Positions 1 to 4,787 of a stretch of DNA of 6,176 nucleotides are shown here, piece after piece (the stretch's first letter is position 1; the number at the start of each line of letters is the position of its first letter). The notes under the pieces were generated by a model. The model was not told where the DNA came from. It did not search any database and was given only the letters and a program-made list of their open reading frames with translations. The stretch is taken from assembly GCA_028287665.1 (NCBI GenBank), contig JAQBPF010000503.1:1-6176 (forward strand). The letters run 5' to 3'. Source of the DNA: Deinococcus sp. GTDB taxonomy: Bacteria > Deinococcota > Deinococci > Deinococcales > Deinococcaceae. Made by a program: the position numbers and the translations under genes.

Positions 1-1160
1 TGCCGGGTCACCCAGCGGCGCAGGTGCAGGAAGCGGCGCTGGGCCTGTTGGCAAGGGAAGCTGTGGCGCTCCCCGGCCTGCCGACCTTGCTCTCAACCCT
101 GCGGCAGGCCATGTTGCACGCCCGCCCAGAGCAGGAGCTCACCGCACTCCTGGCCCGACTGACCGGGGGCCGCGCCGAAATCCGGGCCAGCTGGGGCGAT
201 GTGGTGGCCTCAGCTGGCACGCCGCAGGGTCACCCTCTTTCGCTGCGGCTGATTCACGGCGGGCGGCATGTAGGAGCACTGCTGTTGGCGGTTCCTGAAG
301 AGTGGCAGGCCCTCTTGCCTGTTGCGGCTGAGTACGCACTGCTGGCACGGTTGCAATCGGCGGCGGCAGGCGCGGCCCGGCGGCGGGTGGGCGAGCGCAC
401 CCTGGGTGCCCTGTTGTCCGGAGATACGCAGGAGGCGGCCCCCAATTCCACCGTTCTGGACGGCGAGGCCTACGCTGTGGCCGTGGCCGCCTTCTCCACC
501 GAGCCAGCTTCTGGGGCCAGGGCACGCACCGCCCGCGCCGCCGCGCTGGATGTTCTGGCGGCCGTAGGAGAGGGGTATTTCTTTGAGCGCACGCAGGCGC
601 CAGAAGCCCATTCTGATTGGGCCGGAGTGGTGTACTGCACAGTGCAGGGCAGCCGCGCGGTCTGGCTGTGGCCCACCCATGACCTGGAGCGCGAGGCACA
701 TGCCCTACACGCCGCGCTGACGGCCTCCACGGCTCAGGATGTGCGCCTCGGCGTCAGTGGACGGCATCTGAGGGTGGCGGCGGCCCCCACCGCCTTGGGT
801 GAGGCGCGGCAAGCGTTGGCGGCCACCCGTCAGGCACGTGGATTCACCCTCTTTCACGGCATGGATCCGCTGTACGCGCTGCTGTCTGGTGGGGCGCTGG
901 GGACCCTCAAAGCCCAGATTCAGTCGCGGTTGAGTCTGCTGGAAGATGGCGGGCGGATTGAGGCGACTGTGCGGGCGTACCTGACCCATACTGGGCCGCT
1001 GGGCCATCTGGCTGCACGGCAAAACTTGCACGTCAATACCCTGCGTTACCGGTTGCGCCGGGCCGAAGAGGTCCTGGGCGGCAGTCTGAGCGATCCGCAA
1101 CTGCTGGCGCGGCTGTACCTGGCTTTTGGGGCCGAGGAGGGCCAGACAGCGGAGGACTAG
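1..1160 (+). CDS. PucR/CdaR-family transcriptional regulator, C-terminal part (5' end outside window)
   Basis: The frame is open from the first complete codon at base 3 to the TAG at 1158-1160. A GTG at 24 is possible as a start, but the frame continues upstream and PucR-type proteins usually exceed 450 residues, so I treat the gene as cut by the window edge. About 385 residues are visible. The first ~130 resemble the middle sensory region of these regulators. Roughly bases 470-880 match the CdaR GGDEF-like domain, including a 'RLGVS' stretch near 745 and the 'EARQAL' helix. Bases 960-1121 encode the family's C-terminal helix-turn-helix (HTH_30), with LGHLAARQNLHVNTLRYRLR. Known family members are cytoplasmic DNA-binding regulators of purine, sugar-acid or amino-acid use. 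The effector here is unknown. By position it could control the importer operon beginning at 2396, but an oppositely oriented gene lies between them. The gene converges on the hydrolase gene and its stop lies inside a palindromic element. Confidence 0.9.
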   Translation, partial: PGHPAAQVQEAALGLLAREAVALPGLPTLLSTLRQAMLHARPEQELTALLARLTGGRAEIRASWGDVVASAGTPQGHPLSLRLIHGGRHVGALLLAVPEEWQALLPVAAEYALLARLQSAAAGAARRRVGERTLGALLSGDTQEAAPNSTVLDGEAYAVAVAAFSTEPASGARARTARAAALDVLAAVGEGYFFERTQAPEAHSDWAGVVYCTVQGSRAVWLWPTHDLEREAHALHAALTASTAQDVRLGVSGRHLRVAAAPTALGEARQALAATRQARGFTLFHGMDPLYALLSGGALGTLKAQIQSRLSLLEDGGRIEATVRAYLTHTGPLGHLAARQNLHVNTLRYRLRRAEEVLGGSLSDPQLLARLYLAFGAEEGQTAED

Positions 1161-1290
1161 TGCATGACCACAGGCATGTCTGGGGCTATCACTTGTGAAT
1201 GATGAGAACAGGGAGTGACGTTTTGGAGCAAAAGATCAGCAGCCGATAGCAATGACTTTTCATCAGACATGCCTGTGGCTATCCACTAGT
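1156..1290. repeat. 135-bp palindromic MITE-like element with 27-bp terminal inverted repeats
   Basis: The left arm 1156-1182 and the reverse complement of the right arm 1264-1290 match at 24 of 27 positions. The core CCACAGGCATGTCTG (1168-1182) is matched perfectly by CAGACATGCCTGTGG (1264-1278). Both ends carry ACTAGTG as a direct 7-bp repeat (1156-1162 and 1285-1291), which could be a target-site duplication. Inside, GCTATC (1185-1190) can pair with GATAGC (1245-1250), and TTTTG-GAG-CAAAA (1221-1233) forms a small apical hairpin, so a transcript could fold into one long stem. There is no room for a transposase. The CTAG at each end supplies the TAG stop of one flanking gene. I favour a non-autonomous insertion element. 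A large bidirectional terminator is the alternative, since both flanking genes transcribe into it, but there is no U-tract directly after the stem. The inverted repeat is seen directly; mobility is inferred. Confidence 0.75.
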
Positions 1291-2224
1291 GGGTGCTGAG
1301 GGTCACATTCTCCCGCAGCATTTTCCAGCCGAGCGTCAGCGCAGCCGTGCGTTCTGAAACCCAGCGCAGGGCGTCACTGCGGGGGCTGGAAATGGCGCTG
1401 TGATCCTCACGCACCGACACGAAGGTTTCTATCCCGTCCCGGCTGCCGTCTGGGCGGGCATTGCGGGTCAGGTCGAACAGGTAATTGATGGGCAGGCCAC
1501 CCGCCGGACTGGTGCGGGCGGGCAGGCGCTTACTCTGCACTTCCAGATTGCGCTCCACGTTGGGCCACACGACATCCTTGCCGCGCAACGCGCCTGCTGG
1601 CGTATTCAGGGTGTCGCAGGCCTGGGCAGGCTTGGGCTGGCCGGGAGCTGGATAGTTAAGCGGCGCGGTGGCTCGGTCGGTGGCGCGGTCGGCTGTCCAG
1701 AAAGTGCAACTGCCGTCCAGGTCAATCAGCAGTGAAAAACGGATGTCCGGGTTGATACGGGCCAGGTAATGTGTCCAGATGACGCCCTGTGAGTGCCCCA
1801 GCAGCACGAGGCGCGGTGGATTGGGTCCAGCCAGCCAGGAGGTCTTGATGCGGTTCAGGTCGCGCACCAGCGCCCCGAACCCCGGTTGGTCAGCCAGAAC
1901 CTGCTTTGAAAAAAAGGTTTCGTTGGCGTTGCTGGCGTAGCCGGCCACCTGTACGGTCAGGGTATTGGCGGCCAGGGCATCGGCAACTGTGTCCACCGTG
2001 CCCCTCGGCGTCAGCGAATCCCAGTCGTCTCGCGGGGCGGCGCAGGGAGGGCCGCAGCGTCCCGAAACACTCAGCACCACCACGTCGGGCGGCGGGGCGT
2101 TCAAGTTCAGGGGCGCCGATCTGCCGGGCTGCCAGGTCAGCGGGGCACATCCAGAGAGCTGAGCCGAACTGGCCAGCAGCGCGCCAGATAAGGCGAGGCG
2201 AGAAGCAAGCGAAGGCCGGAGCAT
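1286..2224 (-). CDS. Predicted lipoprotein, alpha/beta-hydrolase fold (esterase/lipase-like)
   Basis: The 312-residue product begins with a signal peptide ending in the lipobox L-S-G-C, with Cys26 as the likely lipidated residue. This predicts an enzyme anchored to a membrane and facing the periplasm or exterior. Residues 138-149 read RLVLLGHSQGVI. GHSQG (143-147) is the G-x-S-x-G nucleophile elbow, making Ser145 the probable catalytic nucleophile. His275 in REDHSAIS is the best candidate catalytic His. The acid is uncertain, perhaps Asp168 or Asp170 in LLIDLDGS. Four further cysteines (57, 61, 173, 203) could form disulfides. The ATG at 2224 is chosen because it gives a normal signal peptide. 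No good ribosome-binding site precedes it, and a TACAGT box lies 8 bases upstream, suggesting a leaderless mRNA. The gene diverges from the importer operon and converges on the PucR-type gene. The substrate cannot be inferred. A short 12-bp tandem duplication in the gene gives DRATDRAT. Confidence 0.8.
   Translation of the reverse strand: MLRPSLASRLALSGALLASSAQLSGCAPLTWQPGRSAPLNLNAPPPDVVVLSVSGRCGPPCAAPRDDWDSLTPRGTVDTVADALAANTLTVQVAGYASNANETFFSKQVLADQPGFGALVRDLNRIKTSWLAGPNPPRLVLLGHSQGVIWTHYLARINPDIRFSLLIDLDGSCTFWTADRATDRATAPLNYPAPGQPKPAQACDTLNTPAGALRGKDVVWPNVERNLEVQSKRLPARTSPAGGLPINYLFDLTRNARPDGSRDGIETFVSVREDHSAISSPRSDALRWVSERTAALTLGWKMLRENVTLSTH
1667..1690. repeat. 12-bp tandem duplication inside the hydrolase gene
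   Basis: Two adjacent copies, GGTGGCTCGGTC (1667-1678) and GGTGGCGCGGTC (1679-1690), match at 11 of 12 positions. On the coding strand they give Asp-Arg-Ala-Thr twice (residues 179-186), in a Pro/Ala-rich stretch that is probably a surface loop. The frame is kept, so this looks like a tolerated local slippage duplication. Confidence 0.6.
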
Positions 2225-2232
2225 CGTAGCTA

Positions 2233-2238
2233 ACTGTA
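2233..2238 (-). promoter_or_regulatory. Candidate -10 box of the hydrolase gene (leaderless promoter)
   Basis: On the - strand, TACAGT ends 8 bases before the ATG at 2224, which would place the transcription start at or next to the start codon. Leaderless genes with a -10-like box at this distance are well known in Deinococcus. The lack of a Shine-Dalgarno sequence fits. No convincing -35 box is seen, so this is tentative. Confidence 0.3.
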
Positions 2239-2266
2239 GAGGCTCTCAGACAGCGAAACGTCAGCA

Positions 2267-2296
2267 GGGTAACGGTTGCCCTAACGCTTGTTAGCC
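2267..2296. promoter_or_regulatory. Clustered dyads (CTAAC/GTTAG), candidate operator
   Basis: CTAACgcttGTTAG (2281-2294) is a perfect 5-bp dyad. Next to it, GGTAACgGTTGCC (2268-2280) is a 6-bp dyad with one mismatch, and an outer pairing GGGTAAC/GTTAGCC (2267-2273 with 2290-2296) matches at 6 of 7 positions. Further CTAAC copies occur at 2230-2234 and 2323-2327. The octamer GCCCTAAC recurs at 2278 and 2320, 42 bp apart, which is about four helical turns. The cluster sits between two divergent genes and overlaps the proposed -35 of the binding-protein gene. The PucR-type regulator is one possible binder, but this is inference. Confidence 0.35.
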
Positions 2297-2318
2297 TGAC
2301 CGCTTTTTCTGCTACCAT
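2288..2318 (+). promoter_or_regulatory. Candidate promoter of the ABC importer operon
   Basis: TTGTTA (2288-2293) resembles a -35 box and TACCAT (2313-2318) a -10 box. The latter is preceded by TGC, a partial extended -10. The 19-bp spacer is longer than optimal. Transcription would start near 2325, leaving a leader of about 70 bases before the ATG at 2396. The -35 falls inside the CTAAC/GTTAG dyad, as expected for a regulated promoter. The assignment is by eye and modest. Confidence 0.3.
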
Positions 2319-2395
2319 CGCCCTAACCCAAGTTGTTATTGTTCCGCCCGGTTTCACACTCGGCGGTGTATGGAGGTTTGCCCAGGAAGCATCCG

Positions 2396-3535
2396 ATGAA
2401 GGCCCGTCTGTCCCTGACTGCCCTGTTGGCCCTGTCCTCACTCGCCCTTGCCGATGTGCGTGTCGGCGTCGTTGTTTCGGCCACTGGCCCTGCGGCCAGC
2501 CTCGGCATTCCAGAGCGCAACACCGTGGCTCTGTTGCCCCAGACCATTGGTGGCCAGAAGGTCATTTACACCATTCTGGACGATGCCAGCGATACCACCA
2601 CGGCGGTGACCAACGCCCGCAAGCTGATTCAGGAAAACAAAGTCGATCTGATTATCGGCACCACGACCACGCCTGCCAGCCTGGCCATGATCGATGTGGC
2701 CGCCGAAAGCAAGACGCCCATGATCTCGCTGGCGGCCTCTGAAACCATCATCAAGCCTGTGGATGCCCGCCGCGCCTGGGTCTTCAAGACACCGCAGACC
2801 GACGCTCTGATGGCCGCGGCCATCGTGCAGCACATGCAGCAGAACAAGGTCAAAACCGTGGGCTACATCGGTTTTAACGACGCATACGGCGAAGGCTGGT
2901 TGGCCGAACTTCAGAAGAACGCCGCCGCACGCGGCATCCGTGTGGTGGCCACCGAACGGTACGCCCGCACCGATACCAGCGTCACCGGACAGGTGCTCAA
3001 AGTGCTGGCGGCCCGTCCAGACGCTGTGCTGATCGGTGCGTCGGGTGTGCCTGCCGTGCTGCCCCAGAAAACCCTGAAAGACCGTGGATTTGCGGGCAAG
3101 ATCTATCAGACCCACGGCGTGGCCAATGCCGATTTCCTGCGGGTGGGCGGCAAGGATGTGGAGGGCGCAATTTTGCCTGCTGGTCCGGTGCTGGTGGCCG
3201 ACCAGTTGCCCGATTCCAACCCCATGAAGAAGGTCGGCCTGGCCTACGTCAATCTGTACGAAGGCAAATACGGCAAAGACAGTGTCAGCACCTTTGGAGC
3301 GCACATGTGGGACGCGGGCCTGCTGATGCAAAAGGCCATTCCTGTGGCCCTGAAGAAAGCCAAGCCTGGTACCCCCGAATTCCGTGAGGCCCTCAGGGAC
3401 GCCATTGGCAGTACCCGCAACATCATCGGGGCACACGGCATTTTCAACCTCAGTGCCACCGATCACCTGGGCCTGGACGCCCGCAGCCGCGTGATGGTGC
3501 AGGTCGTGGGCAACACCTGGAAACTGATCAAGTAG
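2396..3535 (+). CDS. Branched-chain amino acid-type ABC transporter substrate-binding protein
   Basis: The product is a 379-residue periplasmic ligand-binding protein of the Peripla_BP_6 (LivJ/LivK-like) class, which delivers ligand to the LivH/LivM channel encoded just downstream. The frame is open from 2333, but ATG 2396 is preferred: it has AGGAAG at 2384-2389 with a 6-base spacer and starts a textbook signal peptide, MKARLSLTALLALSSLALA, cleaved after A-L-A (residue 19). There is no lipobox cysteine, so the mature protein should be soluble in the periplasm. Mature VRVGVVVSATGPAASLG is the typical first strand and loop. IIGTTTTPASLAM (86-98) and MISLAASET (109-117) correspond to the ligand-contacting loops of the N-lobe, and NDAYGEGWL (161-169) to the hinge/C-lobe entry. 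These loops differ from the LivJ pattern, so leucine/isoleucine/valine specificity should not be assumed; aromatic acids, amides or other amino acids are open. The gene is first in the operon and is followed by a hairpin. Confidence 0.9.
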   Translation: MKARLSLTALLALSSLALADVRVGVVVSATGPAASLGIPERNTVALLPQTIGGQKVIYTILDDASDTTTAVTNARKLIQENKVDLIIGTTTTPASLAMIDVAAESKTPMISLAASETIIKPVDARRAWVFKTPQTDALMAAAIVQHMQQNKVKTVGYIGFNDAYGEGWLAELQKNAAARGIRVVATERYARTDTSVTGQVLKVLAARPDAVLIGASGVPAVLPQKTLKDRGFAGKIYQTHGVANADFLRVGGKDVEGAILPAGPVLVADQLPDSNPMKKVGLAYVNLYEGKYGKDSVSTFGAHMWDAGLLMQKAIPVALKKAKPGTPEFREALRDAIGSTRNIIGAHGIFNLSATDHLGLDARSRVMVQVVGNTWKLIK

Positions 3536-3548
3536 CGCGGTGAGCTGG

Positions 3549-3588
3549 GGGCTATGGGCCTTGAGCTATGCGCTCTCGCCCGTAGCCC
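3549..3588 (+). terminator. Intergenic hairpin between binding-protein and permease genes (attenuator or mRNA-stability stem)
   Basis: GGGCTATGGGC (3549-3559) pairs with GCCCGTAGCCC (3578-3588), giving 11 pairs including one G-U. Inside the loop, GAGC (3563-3566) pairs with GCTC (3572-3575). The stem begins 13 bases after the binding-protein stop and is followed by TTCCCCTATTTG, which is only weakly U-rich. A partial terminator or a 3'-end stabilising stem fits better than a full stop, because the importer genes continue in the same direction. Such stems are a known way to make more binding protein than permease. GCTATG occurs twice (3551 and 3565), so it may also be a dispersed repeat. Confidence 0.55.
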
Positions 3589-3617
3589 TTCCCCTATTTG
3601 CATCCTCTCACCACACC

Positions 3618-3623
3618 AAAGGG
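3618..3623 (+). promoter_or_regulatory. Ribosome-binding site deciding the TTG start of the LivH-like gene
   Basis: AAAGGG lies 7 bases before TTG 3631. No comparable site precedes the upstream TTG at 3598, whose leader is pyrimidine-rich. The first ATG in frame (3774) falls inside a conserved membrane segment and would destroy the protein. Confidence 0.5.
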
Positions 3624-3630
3624 CCACGTT

Positions 3631-4680
3631 TTGAACATTTTTGATCCGGGTATTTTTCCTATTCTGACTGCCGATGGCCTGACCAACGGCGCAGTCTACG
3701 CCCTGCTCTCGCTGGCACTGGTGCTGGTCTTTGCCGTCACACGCGTGATTTTCGTGCCGCAGGGCGAATTCGTGATGTTCGGGACGCTGACGTTGGCGAG
3801 CCTGCAACTGGGCCGAGTGCCCGGCACGCTGACCTTGCTGCTGGTCCTGTTGGCCATATCGACCGTGCTGAACGTGATAGAAGCCCTGCGGCGCGGCGAT
3901 CAGCGGGCGGCAGGCCTGACTGGGGCCGCCGGTGTGGCATTGGGCGCGGGCCTGTGGGCACTGACGACGACCCTGGCCGCCGCCAAAGCGCCGCTCCTGG
4001 TGCAAGTGCTGCTGACCTTGCTGTTGGTGGTGCCCCTGGGGCCGCTGCTCTACCGTGTGGTCTTTCAGCCGCTCCGCAACGCCTCGGTGCTGGTGCTGCT
4101 GATCGCGTCTGTGGCGCTGCATCTGGTGCTGGTGGGCATCGGGCTGGTGTTTTTCGGGCCAGAAGGCAGCCGCACCCCGGCCTTCGCCGAGGGCAATACC
4201 GTGCTGGGCGGCGTGACCCTCAGCAATCAAAGCCTTCTGGTCATCCTGGTCTCGGCGCTGCTGATGCTGGGGTTGTACTACTTTTTTGACCGGACGCTGA
4301 CCGGAAAGGCGCTGCGGGCCACCGCCGTCAACCGCATGGGCGCGAGATTGGTGGGCATTCGGCCTACGGCGGCAGGTTCGCTGGCCTTCACTGTGGCCGC
4401 CCTGATCGGCGCACTCAGCGGCCTGCTGATCGGCCCCAGTATCGCAGTCAGCTATGACACCGGCTTCCTGATCGGGCTCAAGGGGTTCGTGGGAGCCATT
4501 ATCGGCGGCCTCGTGTCCTATCCGGTGGCCGCTCTCGGCGCACTGCTGGTCGGACTCATCGAAAGTTATGCCAGTTTCAGCCTCAGCCAATGGAAGGAAG
4601 TGATCGTATTTACCCTGATCCTGCCGGTGCTGTTGTGGCGCAGCCTGAGCAGCAAGCACCATGACGAGGAAGACGAATGA
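3631..4680 (+). CDS. LivH-like ABC transporter permease
   Basis: From TTG 3631 the product has 349 residues, beginning [16 protein letters not shown]. It is an inner-membrane permease of the BPD_transp_2 class that pairs with LivM as the translocation channel. Family landmarks are [20 protein letters not shown] (20-38 region), followed by the position usually read as 'NFAHGEF', here [11 protein letters not shown] (41-51). [20 protein letters not shown] (224-243) is the cytoplasmic loop that contacts the ATPase, and [20 protein letters not shown] (288-307) is the C-terminal glycine-rich segment. About eight to ten hydrophobic stretches are visible. The protein is longer than E. coli LivH (308). 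The extra length appears to sit around residues 80-135, where a charged stretch [10 protein letters not shown] is followed by two further hydrophobic segments. The C-terminus is highly acidic (DEEDE). Upstream lies a hairpin. Downstream, the stop overlaps an ATG (ATGA) that opens a 36-codon frame. The family is clear; the start codon is less so. Confidence 0.88.
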   Translation: MNIFDPGIFPILTADGLTNGAVYALLSLALVLVFAVTRVIFVPQGEFVMFGTLTLASLQLGRVPGTLTLLLVLLAISTVLNVIEALRRGDQRAAGLTGAAGVALGAGLWALTTTLAAAKAPLLVQVLLTLLLVVPLGPLLYRVVFQPLRNASVLVLLIASVALHLVLVGIGLVFFGPEGSRTPAFAEGNTVLGGVTLSNQSLLVILVSALLMLGLYYFFDRTLTGKALRATAVNRMGARLVGIRPTAAGSLAFTVAALIGALSGLLIGPSIAVSYDTGFLIGLKGFVGAIIGGLVSYPVAALGALLVGLIESYASFSLSQWKEVIVFTLILPVLLWRSLSSKHHDEEDE

Positions 4681-4787
4681 TTCCGTGGATTCCGTGTAGG
4701 ACACAGCTGCAAACCCAGCAGAACCTGGGGAGAATCCAGCGAGAGTCGCTGCCCGCCGGAGCATCGCCCGATGGAGCTTCACAGTGA
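4677..4787 (+). CDS. Possible 36-codon coupling ORF between livH-like and livM-G-like genes
   Basis: ATG 4677 overlaps the livH-like stop as ATGA, and its own TGA (4785-4787) overlaps the next gene's GTG start as GTGA. GAGGAAG (4666-4672) lies at good spacing before the ATG. The 36-residue peptide starts [10 protein letters not shown] and is polar and Gln/Ser/Ala-rich, with no signal peptide, membrane segment or family I recognise. The simplest role would be to carry ribosomes across the 103-base gap and couple translation of the two permeases. The caution is that the Shine-Dalgarno-like bases also encode the acidic tail of the LivH-like protein, and a 36-codon open frame is not rare in GC-rich DNA. 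It may be an accident. Confidence 0.3.
   Translation: MIPWIPCRTQLQTQQNLGRIQRESLPAGASPDGASQ
4680..4697. repeat. 9-bp tandem repeat at the livH-like stop
   Basis: ATTCCGTGG (4680-4688) is followed directly by ATTCCGTGT (4689-4697), with 8 of 9 identical. It begins at the last base of the livH-like stop codon. Nearby are two small dyads in the same gap: CCCAG/CTGGG (4714-4718 with 4725-4729) and CAGCGA-GAG-TCGCTG (4737-4751). The function, if any, is unknown. Confidence 0.5.
4773..4776 (+). promoter_or_regulatory. Ribosome-binding site for the GTG start of the LivM-LivG fusion
   Basis: GGAG is separated by 7 bases from GTG 4784. This supports GTG 4784 over the in-frame ATG at 4799, which lies 22 bases from the site. 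In-frame codons upstream of 4784 contain no ATG, GTG or TTG back to the stop at 4697. Confidence 0.55.

Noticed and set aside
139..730. Several overlapping - strand frames opposite the PucR-type gene
   Set aside because: They are Arg/Pro-rich translations without domains, antisense to a clear regulator.
2333..2395. Upstream extension of the binding protein from base 2333
   Set aside because: The extra 21 residues would precede a normal signal peptide, and ATG 2396 has its own ribosome-binding site.
2438..3466. 342-codon open frame on the - strand opposite the binding-protein gene
   Set aside because: It has no recognisable domain and the + strand gene is clear.
3598..3630. TTG 3598 as start of the LivH-like permease
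   Set aside because: It follows a pyrimidine-rich stretch with no ribosome-binding site and adds 11 residues unlike the family; TTG 3631 is better supported.
3463..4782. 439-codon open frame on the - strand opposite the LivH-like gene
   Set aside because: Low-complexity Gln/His-rich translation that mirrors hydrophobic Leu/Val codons on the other strand; it is a codon-bias shadow.
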